A stretch of DNA of 64,000 nt from Terriglobia bacterium (GCA_020073495.1 JAIQFD010000004.1:423001-487000), one strand, 5' to 3'; positions 1 to 10,118 are shown, counted from the stretch's first letter. Numbers and translations: made by a program. The notes: generated from the letters alone by a model not told the origin.

Positions 1-1716
1 CTTCTCGATCTTCGCCCAGGTGTCTTTCAGCGTGATGGTGCGGTTAAAGACCAGCCGTCCGGGCGCGGAGTCCGGATCCACACAGAAGTAGCCCAGGCGC
101 TCGAACTGGTAGCGTGCGCCGGGTTTCGCGCTGGCCAAGCTGGGCTCCAGCTTGCAGGCGGTGAGGATCTCCAGCGAATCCGGGTTCAGGTTCGCTGTGA
201 ACTCCTGTCCTGCTTCGACCTGGTTGGGATCGGGCTTGCTGAACAGCTTGTCGTAGAGCCGCGCCTCGGCGTCGATGGCGTGCTGGGCGGAGACCCAGTG
301 GATTGTCGCTTTCACCTTGCGTCCGTCCGGGGGATTGTTGCCGCCGCGCGTCGCGGGATCGTAGGTGCAGTGAACCTCGACCACCTCGCCCGCCGCATCC
401 TTCACCACGCTGGTGCAGGTGACGAAGTAGCCGTAGCGCAGACGCACCTCGCGTCCCGGAGACAGGCGGAAGTATCCCTTGGGCGGCTCTTCGCGGAAAT
501 CGTCTTGCTCGATGTACAGCACCTTCGAAAACTGGACTTTGCGCGTTCCGGCATTCGCATCCTCGGGATTGTTGACCGCCTCCATCTCCTCGACCTGGCC
601 TTCGGGATAGTTGTCGATGACCAGCTTCAGCGGCCGCAGCACGGCCATGGTACGCGGCGCGCGCTTGTTCAGGTCCTCGCGCACGAAGTGCTCCAGCATG
701 GCGATGTCGGTGGTGCCGTTGGTGCGCGAGACGCCGGCGGACGTAACGAAGTTGCGGATCGCCTCGGCGGTGTAGCCGCGGCGCCGGATGCCGCAAAGCG
801 TGGGCATCCGCGGGTCGTCCCAGCCGTTGACCCGCTTCTCGTTGACCAGTTGCAGCAGCTTGCGCTTGCTGAGCAGCGTGTACGTCAGGTTGAGCCGGTC
901 GAACTCGATCTGCTGTGAGGGGAAGATGCCGAGGTTCTCGATGTACCAGCGGTAGAGCGGCTGGTGGTCGGCGAACTCCAGCGTGCACATGGAATGCGTG
1001 ACCCGCTCCAGCGAGTCCGATTGCCCGTGCGCGTAGTCGTACATCGGGTAGATGCACCACTTGTCGCCGGTGCGATGGTGCTCGGCTTGCAGGATGCGGT
1101 ACATCACGGGGTCGCGCATGTTGATGTTGGGCGAGTTCATGTCGATCTTCGCCCGCAGCACCTTGGCGCCGTCGGGGAATTCGCCTTTGCGCATGCGTTC
1201 GAACAGGTCGAGGTTCTCGTCTACTGAGCGGTCGCGATAGGGGCTGTTCTTTCCCGGCTCGGTCAGCGTGCCACGATAGACGCGCGTCTCGTCTGCGGAG
1301 AGATCGTCCACGTACGCCTTGCCCGCCTTGACGAGCTGCACCGCCCATTCATAGAGCTGATCGAAGTAGTCGGAGGCGTAGTACAGGCCGTCCCACTCGA
1401 AGCCCAGCCACTTGACGTCCGCCATGATGGAATCGACGTACTCGGTCTCTTCCTTCTCCGGGTTGGTGTCGTCGAAGCGCAGGTTGGTGCGGCCGCCGAA
1501 TTCGTCCGCCAGTCCGAAGTCGAGGCAGATGGCCTTGGCGTGCCCGATGTGCAGGTATCCGTTGGGCTCGGGAGGGAAGCGCGTCTGCACCACCGCGTCG
1601 CCGAACTTCTTGGCCTTGAGATCTTCGACGATGATGTCGCGGAGGAAATTGGACGGGCGCGGCTCGGGTGCGGTTGAGGCCCCGGGTTCAGCCGCAGGTT
1701 GTCGTGTGGCAGTCAT
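1..1716 (-). CDS. glnS: Glutaminyl-tRNA synthetase (C-terminus cut by window edge)
   Basis: Class I aminoacyl-tRNA synthetase that charges tRNA-Gln with glutamine in the cytoplasm. The reading frame starts with ATG at 1714-1716 and is still open at base 1. About 572 codons are visible, against roughly 550 residues for the E. coli enzyme, so only the last few residues should be missing. The HIGH signature is at residues 56-59 and the KMSKS-equivalent LLSKRKL at 281-287, the form typical of GlnRS. The sequence at the window edge resembles the conserved end of the family. It lies 13 bases downstream of gltX on the same strand, so the two synthetases are probably co-transcribed. Having GlnRS suggests that Gln-tRNA can be made directly rather than only by the GatCAB route. 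Confidence 0.95.
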   Translation of the reverse strand, partial: MTATRQPAAEPGASTAPEPRPSNFLRDIIVEDLKAKKFGDAVVQTRFPPEPNGYLHIGHAKAICLDFGLADEFGGRTNLRFDDTNPEKEETEYVDSIMADVKWLGFEWDGLYYASDYFDQLYEWAVQLVKAGKAYVDDLSADETRVYRGTLTEPGKNSPYRDRSVDENLDLFERMRKGEFPDGAKVLRAKIDMNSPNINMRDPVMYRILQAEHHRTGDKWCIYPMYDYAHGQSDSLERVTHSMCTLEFADHQPLYRWYIENLGIFPSQQIEFDRLNLTYTLLSKRKLLQLVNEKRVNGWDDPRMPTLCGIRRRGYTAEAIRNFVTSAGVSRTNGTTDIAMLEHFVREDLNKRAPRTMAVLRPLKLVIDNYPEGQVEEMEAVNNPEDANAGTRKVQFSKVLYIEQDDFREEPPKGYFRLSPGREVRLRYGYFVTCTSVVKDAAGEVVEVHCTYDPATRGGNNPPDGRKVKATIHWVSAQHAIDAEARLYDKLFSKPDPNQVEAGQEFTANLNPDSLEILTACKLEPSLASAKPGARYQFERLGYFCVDPDSAPGRLVFNRTITLKDTWAKIEK

Positions 1717-1729
1717 TAGTCTGCTTATC

Positions 1730-3190
1730 CTATTGCATCCCCTGTAGCGCATGCTCGATCCGCGCCAGCGTCGTTTCCCGCCCCAGCACCATCAGCGTTT
1801 CGAACAACGGCGGCGCGGCCGTGCGCCCCGTCACCGCCACGCGGATCGGCGTGAACATCAGTCCCGCCTTGAGTCCCAGCTCTTTGGCGGCGCCGCGCAG
1901 CGCCTGGTCGAGGGCGTCGTGGTTGAACTCGGTCTTGGCCAGCACCTCGCGGGCGCGCTCCAGCACCTTGCGCGCCATGGCCGCGTCGCCCTTCTGCGGG
2001 ATGAGTTGCGCGGTGTCGTAGGGCGGCAGGTCTTTCCGGAAGAAAAAATCGGCGACGGTCAGCACGTCGTTCAGCAGGCGGATGCGCTCCCGGATCAGGG
2101 GCGCGATCGCCTTCATCTTCTCCAGGTCCACCTCGTACCCGGCCCCGCGCACGATGGGCAGCAGCCGTCCGCCCAGCTCGTCCACCGGCATACTGTAGAT
2201 GTACTGCGAGTTGAGCCAGATGGCCTTGGGATCAAACGTCTCCTCCGGGGTCGCGGCCGGCTCTTTGAAATTGACCACGGCGTTGGCGCGGTTGATGTTC
2301 TCCAGGGAGAACGCTGCGACGATCTCGTCCAGCGGCATGAACTCGCGGTCGTCCTTGGGCGACCACCCGAGCAGGCAGAGGAAATTGATGAAGGCCTGCG
2401 GCAGGAACCCGGCGTCGCGGTAGGTGGTCACGCTGACCACTGGGCCGTGCTTGCGCTTCGACAGCTTGGCGCCGTCGGGCGCGACCAGCAGCGGCAGGTG
2501 CGCGAATTGCGGCGGCTCCGCTCCTGCCGCGCGGAAGATCAGGACGTGCTTGAACGTATTGGGTAAGTGGTCCTGCCCGCGGATGATGTGCGAGATGCGC
2601 AGGTCCACGTCGTCGGCGCAAGACGCCATGTGGTACGTGGGCAGGCCATCGGAGCGCAGCAGGGCGAAGTCTTCGATGTCGGCGGTGGACTTGGCCTGCT
2701 CGCCGTACACGGCATCGGTGAACCGGATCTGCTCCTCAGTGTCGCGGGGCACGCGGAAGCGCAGCGCGAACGGCTCCCCGGTGGCAGCGCGGCGGTCGCT
2801 CTCCGCGCGCGACATCTCTCGCATCTCGAGACTGAAGAGCCACGGGCCCTCGGTGCGATCCCGTTCGCCGACGCTGGGTGGCGTGAAGTCGCGATAGGCC
2901 AGGCCTTTGTCGAAGATCGCCCGCGCCATCTGCTGATGCAGCGCCAGGCGCTCCGATTGCCGGTACTCCTCCTGCCAGTCCAGGCCGAGCCAGCGCAGGC
3001 CGTCGAAGATCGAAGTCTCGCTGGCATCGGTATTGCGCTCGACGTCGGTATCGTCCAGCCGCAGGATCATGGTGCCGCCGGTGTGGCGGGCAAACAGCCA
3101 GTTAAAGATGAACGTGCGCGCGCTGCCGACGTGCAGGAACCCGGTCGGAGAAGGCGCAAAACGGACGCGGATGTTGGCGGTATCAGCCAT
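1730..3190 (-). CDS. gltX: Glutamyl-tRNA synthetase
   Basis: Charges tRNA-Glu with glutamate. The 486-residue length is normal for bacterial GluRS. The HIGH-type motif is HVGS at residues 20-23 inside the family signature [12 protein letters not shown], and the KMSKS-type motif is KLSKR at 242-246. I chose ATG at 3188-3190; a TTG one codon upstream is possible but less likely. The gene is first in a two-gene operon with glnS, which follows after 13 bases. It is divergent from the radical SAM gene at 3290, with about 100 bases between them. Since a separate GlnRS is present, this enzyme may be Glu-specific; that is inference. Confidence 0.96.
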   Translation of the reverse strand: MADTANIRVRFAPSPTGFLHVGSARTFIFNWLFARHTGGTMILRLDDTDVERNTDASETSIFDGLRWLGLDWQEEYRQSERLALHQQMARAIFDKGLAYRDFTPPSVGERDRTEGPWLFSLEMREMSRAESDRRAATGEPFALRFRVPRDTEEQIRFTDAVYGEQAKSTADIEDFALLRSDGLPTYHMASCADDVDLRISHIIRGQDHLPNTFKHVLIFRAAGAEPPQFAHLPLLVAPDGAKLSKRKHGPVVSVTTYRDAGFLPQAFINFLCLLGWSPKDDREFMPLDEIVAAFSLENINRANAVVNFKEPAATPEETFDPKAIWLNSQYIYSMPVDELGGRLLPIVRGAGYEVDLEKMKAIAPLIRERIRLLNDVLTVADFFFRKDLPPYDTAQLIPQKGDAAMARKVLERAREVLAKTEFNHDALDQALRGAAKELGLKAGLMFTPIRVAVTGRTAAPPLFETLMVLGRETTLARIEHALQGMQ

Positions 3191-3289
3191 CAATATTCTT
3201 GGGCCCCTAAACCTGCGATGTTACCAGACGTCCGACCCGTGACGCAGCGCACCGACAGGCGTGCAGTGCGCGTGGCACCCTTTGGCAGG

Positions 3290-4252
3290 ATGACGCAGTA
3301 CGTGCGAAGCCGCTCCGATTTCGAAGCCGCATACGTTGGGCTGTGGCGGTCCGGGGAGCTGCGGAAACGCGCGGAGACAGCCCTCGCACAACTGGCCGAG
3401 TGCAGGCTCTGCCCGCGCCAGTGCGCCATCGACCGCCGTACCCAGCCGGGCACAGTGTGCCGGACGGCGCGCCACGCCGTCGTCAGCTCACACTTCGCGC
3501 ACTCCGGCGAAGAGGACTGCCTGCGCGGCACCCGAGGTTCGGGCACCATCTTCTTCACCCACTGCAACCTGAGGTGCGTCTTCTGCCAGAACTACGAGAC
3601 CAGCCACCTGGGCGACGGCCGCCCGGTCTTGGCCGAGGAACTGGCGAGCATGATGCTCGAACTCCAGGCCCAGGGCTGCCACAACATCAACCTGGTGACG
3701 CCCTCGCATGTCGTGGCGCAATTCCTGGAAGCGCTGGTGATCGCCGTCGAGTCCGGTCTGCGCCTCCCCATCGTCTTCAACACCAGCGGCTACGACCGGG
3801 TGGAGACGCTTCGACTGCTCGACGGTGTGGTGGACATTTACATGCCGGACTTCAAGTGGTGGAGCGATCAGGCGGCGGAGCGCTACGCCGACGCGCCGGA
3901 CTATCCGGAGGTGGCGCGGGCGGCGATCCGCGAGATGCATCGCCAGGTCGGGCCGCTGGTGATGGACGACGAGGGCGTCGCCCTGCGCGGGCTGCTGCTG
4001 CGCCACCTGGTCATGCCGGAGGGCGTGGCGGGCAGCCCCGAGGTGCTGAAGTGGATCGCGCGCGAGCTGGGCCCCGACACCTTCGTCAACCTCATGGCGC
4101 AGTACTGTCCCGCGGGGCAGGTGACGCCGGAACGATTCGGCGAGATTGCTCGCTGCATCCGGGCGGGAGAGTTCGTCCAAGCGCAGGCGGAGGCCCGTGC
4201 CGCGGGGCTCTGGCGCCTGGACCAGCGGCGGCCAGCAAGAGGCCTGTTCTGA
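3290..4252 (+). CDS. Radical SAM protein of the PflX / PFL-activase-like family
   Basis: A 320-residue radical SAM enzyme resembling COG1313 (PflX), relatives of pyruvate-formate-lyase activating enzyme. The SAM-binding [4Fe-4S] cluster motif CxxxCxxC is C92, C96 and C99 (HCNLRCVFCQNYE). An N-terminal CRLCPRQC motif at 38-45 and further cysteines (57, 77) precede it, as in this family. The substrate is unknown, and no pyruvate formate lyase gene is visible nearby. The frame is open upstream to 2567, but that part is antisense to gltX, so I use the ATG at 3290. An in-frame ATG further upstream in the gltX spacer cannot be excluded. The gene stands alone, divergent from gltX. Confidence 0.8.
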   Translation: MTQYVRSRSDFEAAYVGLWRSGELRKRAETALAQLAECRLCPRQCAIDRRTQPGTVCRTARHAVVSSHFAHSGEEDCLRGTRGSGTIFFTHCNLRCVFCQNYETSHLGDGRPVLAEELASMMLELQAQGCHNINLVTPSHVVAQFLEALVIAVESGLRLPIVFNTSGYDRVETLRLLDGVVDIYMPDFKWWSDQAAERYADAPDYPEVARAAIREMHRQVGPLVMDDEGVALRGLLLRHLVMPEGVAGSPEVLKWIARELGPDTFVNLMAQYCPAGQVTPERFGEIARCIRAGEFVQAQAEARAAGLWRLDQRRPARGLF

Positions 4253-4342
4253 GCGGCCTGGAAGAATCCGCTCCCCCGTCCATGTGTCCCCCTGTGCCTT
4301 CAGAATCAATACTTTAGTCACATCCCAAAGGCGCCGAACCGG

Positions 4343-4371
4343 TTGAGTGACCCAGCCCCGTGCGGTATATT
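4343..4371 (+). promoter_or_regulatory. Predicted sigma-70 promoter of the GGDEF/HD-GYP gene
   Basis: TTGAGT at 4343-4348 and TATATT at 4366-4371 are separated by exactly 17 bases. Transcription should start near 4378, giving a leader of about 97 bases. The leader contains the palindrome GTGAATTCAC (4403-4412) flanked by two copies of a GTAAGACGG motif, near 4392 and 4429. Position and spacing are read directly; use in vivo is inference. Confidence 0.5.
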
Positions 4372-4474
4372 TAGACACCCGCGTACGGGCCGTAAGACGG
4401 GTGTGAATTCACCCGGTAGCAGGCTGTAAGACGGCTCTCTCCCTGTGCTGAGAACCAGCCGCTGAAAGAGGCGA

Positions 4475-7400
4475 ATGGTGGACGGCGTTTTTGTCGGAAT
4501 CATCCTCGTACCCAGCATCGCGGCGATCGTACTTTTCGCACTCTTCACCTACCTCTACCAGCAGACCCAGGAGACGTACTTCCGCGCTTGGCAACTGGGC
4601 TGGGCCGCCTATGTGCTGTACTTCGGGCTGGTCAGCTGGAACATCTTCGGGCAGATGACGATGCTGTCGCGCTGGGCGGCAAAGCTGTGCTTCGTCGTTA
4701 CCGGGCTGGCCATCTTTGTGTCGGTGCGCCTGGTGAAGCTGCCGCTCCATTTTCACTGGTATGACGCCGCGCTGGCTCTGACCGGCGCTGTGTGGTCCTA
4801 CCTGAACGTGCGCTCCGCCGCCACCCGCGCGCCGCTGCTCGTGATCGGACAGCTGGAGATCCCTTACCTGGAGATCGAGGTCGGGATTGCCGTTCTGCTG
4901 GCCTGCTGCGGCTACCGCTTCTTTCAGTTGGGACGGCAGCGCGACTCCATGGGATACCGCTTGCTGGGGATTTCGCTGGGGTTCTGGAGCGTGTTGCTGT
5001 TCTCGCACCAGTTCCACGACGTTTTCGAGAAGTTTGTCGGCCGCATGGGGCATGTCTTCGGACCGATCCCGCAGATGCTGCTGGGTATCTCCATGGTGAT
5101 GGTGCTGTACGAGAACGAGCGGCGCAGCGTGCAGGAGAACCTGCTGGCCTTCTCCAGCCTGGACGTGGAGTCTACCAAGCTGATGTCGGCGCCCGAGCTC
5201 GCGCCCAGCCTGCACAAGATCCTCGACCGGCTGATGACGGCGCTGAAGGTGGAGCGCGCCGCCATCTGTATCCACAGTCATTGGCGAGAGATCCTGCCCT
5301 CCGTACAGCAGGGATTTTCTCCTGAGTTCCTCTCCAGGATGACGGACGGTGACCTCTCCGACTCCATCAGCACTTTCGTCTTCCGCCGCGGGGGCTGGAC
5401 GGTGTTCCGGGACCTGAAGGAAGACCTGGCGCATCTCCCCCTTACCGGCGATGACCGCGTGCTGCGGCTGCGCGCCATCTTCGAGCGGGAGCGAGTGGAG
5501 GCCATGACCTGCATCAGCCTGCAGACCCGCGACCGCGCCTTCGGTGTCATCCTGCTGCCCCACAAGGTCGTCAAAAAGAACTTCGGGTCGTCGCACATCC
5601 GCCTGCTGCTGGGCCTGGCCATGCAGATCGGCATGACCCTGGAGAACTACGTGCTCATGCACAAGGCGCAGCGGCGCACCAAGGAGTACGAGCTGCTGAC
5701 CCAGATCGGGCAGGTGGTCAGCTCGCGCCTGGATTCCGACGAGGTGCTGCGCACCGTGCACAAGGAGCTCGGCCTACTGTTCGACACCGATACCTTCTAT
5801 GTCGCCTTCATGGATGGCGATGAGATCCGCTTTGAGTACGAGTTCGACGACGGGCAGCTCATGCCCAAGCGGACGCGCCGCGTGGCCAACGGCCTGACCG
5901 AGCACATCGTCAGCAGCGGCCAGCCCATCCTGTGCCGGTCGAACATGGAGGAATTGCGCCGACAGTTGGGCGTCAGGCCGATGGGCCGGCCGGCGAAGTC
6001 CTTCCTGGGTGTCCCCATCTACCGCTACAACCAGGCGATCGGCGTGATGGCGGCGATGAACTACGAGCGCGAAAACGTCTACGACCAGCGCGACCTCGAG
6101 GTCATGGAGACCTCGGCGGGCCAGGTGGCCGTGGCCATGGAGAACGCGCGGCTGTTCGCCGATGAGCAGCGCCGGGCGCGCTTCCTCGCCTTCCTCAATA
6201 ACGTCTCCAAGACCGCCATCTCCAGCCAGGACGCGGACCAGATGCTGGCCGAGATCGTCAGCGAGATCCAGAAGAACTTCAGCTACGACCATTTCGGCAT
6301 CGGCCTGCTGGATTACGCCACCAAGGACATCGAGATCAAGGCCGAGGCAGGCACCACGGCCAAGGCGCAGGGCAAGCGCGTGCCCCTGGGCGTAGGCATT
6401 CTGGGGCGCGTGGCCCGCACCAACGAGACCGCCCTGGTGCAGAACACCAGCGAGAGCGGGCACCTGATGGGGATCCTGCCGGACGCGCGCTCGGTGCTCT
6501 GCATCCCCCTCACCTACGCCGAAACCTTGATGGGCGTGCTGAACGTGGAGAGCAAGCACGAGAACGCCTTCGCCCAACAGGACGTGCTCATTCTGCGCAC
6601 GCTTGCCGACCTCCTCGCCACCGCCCTGCACAACGCCTTCGTCTTCCAGAAGATGCAGCAGCAGTCCATCACCGACGGACTCACCGGCATCAAGACGCGG
6701 CGCTTCTTCCTGGAAGCGGTGCAGGCGGAAGGCAAACGCGCCTCCCGCTCCGGGCGTCCGTATTCGGTGGTCATGATCGACCTGGACAAGTTCAAGGAGG
6801 TCAACGACACCCTCGGCCACCTGGAGGGCGACCTGGTGCTGGCCCGGGTGGGACGTCTGCTGGAACAGAAATGCCGGCAATCGAACGTGGTCGCGCGCTA
6901 CGGCGGTGACGAATTCGTCATCCTGATGCCGGAAACCGGCGTGGAGCAGGCGCAGATCCTTTCGGAACGCCTGCGGCTGTGGCTGGCGACCGACCCCATG
7001 CTCAACGAGCGGCGCATCACCGGCAGCTTCGGCGTGGCCAGCTTTCCGGTGCACGGTTCGACGGTCGAGGACATTGTGCGCGTGGCCGACGCCGGCATGT
7101 ACGTCTCCAAGAAGGGCGGCGGCAATCGCGTCTCTACGGCGGAGGAGTTCGCCGAGGGTGAGACCTCACTGCAGCAGCGGCAGCTCATCGCCTCCTACGT
7201 GGAGGGGTTCCTGCAGCGCGAGCACACCGGGCCGGAGTCCGCGGACGAGCTGGTCACCACCCTGCGCAAGCTGGGCAGCTCGGTGAAGGATGGCAGTGCC
7301 GCTGAGGTGCTGATGGACGCGGTGCGCACGCTCAACCGCGCCGCCGAGGCGCGCGAGGTCGCCGCCGGCCACGGGGAGGCCGTGGCCCGCTACTCCGATA

Positions 7401-7885
7401 TCATCGCCCATGAGCTGGCACTCTCGGACGAGGAGGCCAGCGACCTGGTCTTCGCCGCGCGCGTGCACGACGTCGGCAAGATCATCGTCCCCGAGCAGAT
7501 CCTCAATAAGCCCTCCTCGCTGACGGAGGACGAATACCACCTGGTCAAGACGCACACTATCGTCGGCGCGCAGATCATCGCCACCATCCCCGGAAGCCAG
7601 CGCATGTGCCAGTTCGTGCGCCACCACCACGAGCGTTTCGACGGGGCAGGATATCCGGATGGACTGAAGGGCGAGCAGGTCCCGCTGGGCGCCAGGATCA
7701 TCGCGGTGGCGGAATCCTACGTGGACATGATGACCGACCGTCCGTATGCCCCGGCACGCCCGCAGAACGAAGCCATCGCGGAACTGGAATCGCTGGCCGG
7801 ACTGCAGTTTGACGGCATGGTGGTCCGCATCCTGGTGCGCCAGCTCCGCGGCGAGCGCATTGCCCGCGCCGGCACCAGCGACTAG
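4475..7885 (+). CDS. Membrane GAF-GGDEF-HD-GYP cyclic-di-GMP enzyme
   Basis: A 1136-residue signalling protein. Residues 1 to about 215 form a multi-helix membrane region. About three GAF-like sensor segments follow between roughly 250 and 715. A diguanylate cyclase domain has an intact GGDEF at about 810, and a C-terminal HD-GYP phosphodiesterase domain has HD at about 998 and HHxxxxGxGYP ending near 1061. It could therefore both make and break cyclic di-GMP. The inhibitory I-site position before GGDEF reads RQSN rather than RxxD, so product inhibition may be lost. ATG at 4475 follows an AAAGAGG ribosome-binding site at 4464-4470. The gene is monocistronic with its own predicted promoter. 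Two PilZ genes elsewhere in the window (12310, 28354) are possible cyclic di-GMP receptors. Confidence 0.92.
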   Translation: MVDGVFVGIILVPSIAAIVLFALFTYLYQQTQETYFRAWQLGWAAYVLYFGLVSWNIFGQMTMLSRWAAKLCFVVTGLAIFVSVRLVKLPLHFHWYDAALALTGAVWSYLNVRSAATRAPLLVIGQLEIPYLEIEVGIAVLLACCGYRFFQLGRQRDSMGYRLLGISLGFWSVLLFSHQFHDVFEKFVGRMGHVFGPIPQMLLGISMVMVLYENERRSVQENLLAFSSLDVESTKLMSAPELAPSLHKILDRLMTALKVERAAICIHSHWREILPSVQQGFSPEFLSRMTDGDLSDSISTFVFRRGGWTVFRDLKEDLAHLPLTGDDRVLRLRAIFERERVEAMTCISLQTRDRAFGVILLPHKVVKKNFGSSHIRLLLGLAMQIGMTLENYVLMHKAQRRTKEYELLTQIGQVVSSRLDSDEVLRTVHKELGLLFDTDTFYVAFMDGDEIRFEYEFDDGQLMPKRTRRVANGLTEHIVSSGQPILCRSNMEELRRQLGVRPMGRPAKSFLGVPIYRYNQAIGVMAAMNYERENVYDQRDLEVMETSAGQVAVAMENARLFADEQRRARFLAFLNNVSKTAISSQDADQMLAEIVSEIQKNFSYDHFGIGLLDYATKDIEIKAEAGTTAKAQGKRVPLGVGILGRVARTNETALVQNTSESGHLMGILPDARSVLCIPLTYAETLMGVLNVESKHENAFAQQDVLILRTLADLLATALHNAFVFQKMQQQSITDGLTGIKTRRFFLEAVQAEGKRASRSGRPYSVVMIDLDKFKEVNDTLGHLEGDLVLARVGRLLEQKCRQSNVVARYGGDEFVILMPETGVEQAQILSERLRLWLATDPMLNERRITGSFGVASFPVHGSTVEDIVRVADAGMYVSKKGGGNRVSTAEEFAEGETSLQQRQLIASYVEGFLQREHTGPESADELVTTLRKLGSSVKDGSAAEVLMDAVRTLNRAAEAREVAAGHGEAVARYSDIIAHELALSDEEASDLVFAARVHDVGKIIVPEQILNKPSSLTEDEYHLVKTHTIVGAQIIATIPGSQRMCQFVRHHHERFDGAGYPDGLKGEQVPLGARIIAVAESYVDMMTDRPYAPARPQNEAIAELESLAGLQFDGMVVRILVRQLRGERIARAGTSD

Positions 7886-8112
7886 CACCCATTCCGCAAA
7901 TGTCGGCGAGCCGGTCTCCGGCAAGCGCATCCCGCTCTGACTGGAGGGCGCCGAGCACCGCTCTTTCCCCGGGCCTGGTGAGCAGCAGCGACCGTACCTC
8001 CGCGTCACGCTCCAGTCGTCTGTCGCGCACGCTCGAACGTGAGCCCCGTCACCGCATGCCGTCGCGCGCAGTGGTATTCAGCAAGAAGGCAAATTGTGTC
8101 TGAATGCCGCCG

Positions 8113-8118
8113 AGGAGG
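8113..8118 (+). promoter_or_regulatory. Ribosome-binding site deciding a GTG start
   Basis: A perfect AGGAGG lies five bases before GTG at 8124. It makes that GTG, rather than an upstream TTG at 8094, the start of the cytidylate-kinase-like gene. With this start the protein begins directly at the P-loop strand (PIITISRG). Confidence 0.7.
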
Positions 8119-8123
8119 TTCAG

Positions 8124-8933
8124 GTGCCCATCATCACTATTTCCAGAGGGTCCTTTAGTGGGGGCAAAATGCTGGCCGAGGGCCTCGCCAAGAGGCTGGG
8201 CTACCGCTGCATCGATCGCGAGGAGATCATCCAGAAGGCCGCGATATGGGGCGTATCGCAGGATGACCTCAGGACCGCGATCGAAAAGCCGCCAAGCTTT
8301 CTGGGACAGTCCCAGCACACAAAATACATTTACCTCGCCTTCATCCAGGCGGCGCTGACCGAGGAAGTCAGGACCGGGAACACGATCTACCACGGCCTTG
8401 CGGGCCACCTGCTGCTGGGCACTGGGCCTCATCTCCTGCGCACCCGCATCATCGCTCCCATGGAGTTTCGCATCGGCAAGGTGCAGGACCGGCTGAAGTG
8501 CACTCGCAAGGAAGCCATTGCGTACATCGAAAAGATGGATGAGGACCGGCGCAAATGGACCCAGTTCCTCTACGGAGTCGATTGGAGAGATGCTTCCCTC
8601 TACGACCTTGTGCTCAACCTGGAGCAGATGGACCTGGCAGAAGCGTGCGACGTTATCTGTACCGTTTCGCGGCTGAAGTGCTTCGAGTTCACTCCCGAGA
8701 GTCAAAGAGCGATGGACGATCTCGCCCAGGCCAGCCGCGTCAAAGCGAACCTGGCGATGGATCGGGCTACCTCGGACCTTCAGTTCGAGGTGATCGCGCA
8801 AGGCGGATCGGTGTCCATCAAGGGGGAAATCGTGAGTCCCGATCAGGCTAAGAAGGTCGCCGGCATCGTCCGGGCGGTACCTGGCGTCACGGAGGTCCAC
8901 CTGAACGAACTGGCGCTGGCGACTCGATTCTGA
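8124..8933 (+). CDS. Cytidylate-kinase-like protein with C-terminal BON-like domain
   Basis: A 269-residue protein. The N-terminal ~190 residues resemble the cytidylate kinase-like family (Cytidylate_kin2). A P-loop-like segment SRGSFSGGK lies at residues 7-15, and there is a downstream segment with arginines and lysines as in NMP kinases. The P-loop departs from GxxGxGK[ST]: it ends in K-M instead of K-[ST], so nucleotide kinase activity is uncertain. Residues ~205-265 look like a BON domain (SRVKANLAMDR, VSIKGEIVS, VPGVTEVH), normally found in periplasmic or phospholipid-binding proteins. Here it has no signal peptide. The gene converges on the small membrane protein gene with only four bases between the stops. 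Confidence 0.7.
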   Translation: MPIITISRGSFSGGKMLAEGLAKRLGYRCIDREEIIQKAAIWGVSQDDLRTAIEKPPSFLGQSQHTKYIYLAFIQAALTEEVRTGNTIYHGLAGHLLLGTGPHLLRTRIIAPMEFRIGKVQDRLKCTRKEAIAYIEKMDEDRRKWTQFLYGVDWRDASLYDLVLNLEQMDLAEACDVICTVSRLKCFEFTPESQRAMDDLAQASRVKANLAMDRATSDLQFEVIAQGGSVSIKGEIVSPDQAKKVAGIVRAVPGVTEVHLNELALATRF

Positions 8934-8937
8934 AGCA

Positions 8938-9333
8938 CTACGACTGGTGCAGGCCGCTCCAGTCCTCCGCCACCACGATGGAGTCCCCCGGGTTTTGCGG
9001 ATCGTACTTCACCGAGGTCGGGATCCCGAGCTTGCAGGAGTGCAGGTCCACGCGGTGGCGCAGGTAGGTGACGTCCTGGGAGCACTCGTACTGCACGCCC
9101 GCGACGTCGTACTGGTAGATGAGCAACTGCATGCCGGCATGGCCGTTGGAAGCGGCCTCGTTGACGTCCAGCACGGTGCCGTCGGTGATGCGCCCGAACG
9201 TGTTCAGGCGCGCGCGGCGTTCCTGCTCGATCTGTTGCGGCGTCCGGCGCTGGCGCAGCGCCCAGTACATGATTCCCGCGACGATGGCGGCCGCCCCGCC
9301 AAAAAGGTAGGAGTAGAGACGAAGTGAAGTCAT
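8938..9333 (-). CDS. Small single-pass membrane protein (DUF3592-like), unknown function
   Basis: A 131-residue protein with one transmembrane segment near residues 8-25, then a basic linker (RQRRTPQQ). A soluble beta-rich part follows, ending in a VKYDPQNPGDS motif that recalls DUF3592-type proteins. The ATG at 9331-9333 is preferred because the membrane segment follows immediately; the frame is open further upstream. The gene is downstream of the transaldolase-like gene on the same strand, separated by a hairpin-rich spacer (9334-9461). The function cannot be inferred. Confidence 0.65.
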   Translation of the reverse strand: MTSLRLYSYLFGGAAAIVAGIMYWALRQRRTPQQIEQERRARLNTFGRITDGTVLDVNEAASNGHAGMQLLIYQYDVAGVQYECSQDVTYLRHRVDLHSCKLGIPTSVKYDPQNPGDSIVVAEDWSGLHQS

Positions 9334-9422
9334 GCCCACCCGATCACTCTGATGGAAAGAATGTACTACGAAGGGAAGAGCGAACGCATCCGCAGGCAAC
9401 CCTGGAACAAAGGCAGATTGCA

Positions 9423-9461
9423 GAAGTCCGATCGAAGAAGTAACTTCTGCGATCCGACTTC
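9423..9461. repeat. ACTTCTGC-type imperfect palindrome after the aldolase gene
   Basis: Bases 9423-9441 and 9443-9461 form a hairpin with 17 pairs and two mismatches (arms begin GAAGTCCGATC and end GATCCGACTTC). It abuts the stop codon of the aldolase gene and may terminate or stabilise its transcript. Related ACTTCTGC words recur at 15888-15963. Confidence 0.6.
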
Positions 9462-10118
9462 CTACTTCTGACTTTTTTTGGGCAGCTTCTCCCAATCCTT
9501 CAGGAAGTTCGCCAGTCCGATGTCGGTCAGGGGGTGCTTGAACATCTGGTCGAGCACCTTGGCGGGCATGGTGGCGACGTGCGCGCCGGCCAGCGCGGCG
9601 TCGATCACGTGCAGCGGATGGCGCAGCGAAGCCGCCAGCACCTGCGTCTTGTAGTCGTAGTTCTTGTAGATGGTCAGCAGTTGCCGCACCAGGTCCATAC
9701 CCACGTGGCCGATGTCATCCAGGCGCCCCAGGAAGGGGCTCACATAGGTGGCGCCCGCCTTGGCCACCAGCAAGCCCTGGTTGGCTGAGAAGCAGAGCGT
9801 CAGGTTGGTGCGGATGCCCTGCTCGGAGAGGCACTTGCACGCCTTCAGCCCCTCGCGCGTGGTGGGCAGCTTGACCACGATGTTCTTGTGCCAGGTGGCA
9901 TAGTCCTGCGCTTCCTTGCACATGGTGCCGGCATCGGTCGCGATCACCTCGGCATTCACCGGCCCGTTCACGATCTTGCAGATGTCCAGGATCTGCTCTT
10001 TGAACGGCTTGCCTTCCTTGGCCACCAGCGACGGATTGGTGGTGACGCCGTCCAGGATGCCCAGCGCGGCGGCTTCGCGGATCTCGTTCAGATTGGCGGT
10101 ATCCAAAAAGAATTTCAT
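9462..10118 (-). CDS. Transaldolase-like / fructose-6-phosphate aldolase family protein
   Basis: A 218-residue class I aldolase of the short TalC/MipB/FSA family. The Schiff-base lysine is K83 in VVKLPTT, and the family signature TTNPS is at residues 26-30. The length is the usual 215-220 residues. Such enzymes act as transaldolase in the pentose phosphate pathway or as fructose-6-phosphate aldolase, and sequence alone does not settle which. The sequence from the ATG matches the family N-terminus (MKFFLDTAN). It lies downstream of the FAH gene across an AT-rich inverted repeat. Confidence 0.9.
   Translation of the reverse strand: MKFFLDTANLNEIREAAALGILDGVTTNPSLVAKEGKPFKEQILDICKIVNGPVNAEVIATDAGTMCKEAQDYATWHKNIVVKLPTTREGLKACKCLSEQGIRTNLTLCFSANQGLLVAKAGATYVSPFLGRLDDIGHVGMDLVRQLLTIYKNYDYKTQVLAASLRHPLHVIDAALAGAHVATMPAKVLDQMFKHPLTDIGLANFLKDWEKLPKKSQK

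Noticed and set aside
44-1348. Long antisense open frame across glnS
   Set aside because: It overlaps an evident glnS with all motifs. The predicted protein is Arg/Ala/His-rich low-complexity text typical of GC-rich shadow frames.
2567-3289. Upstream extension of the radical SAM frame
   Set aside because: It is antisense to gltX and has no family similarity. The radical SAM domain begins after 3290.
4378-4474. Cyclic-di-GMP riboswitch before the GGDEF gene
   Set aside because: The leader lacks the conserved GEMM-I/II core sequences I would expect. Only small repeats and a palindrome are present.
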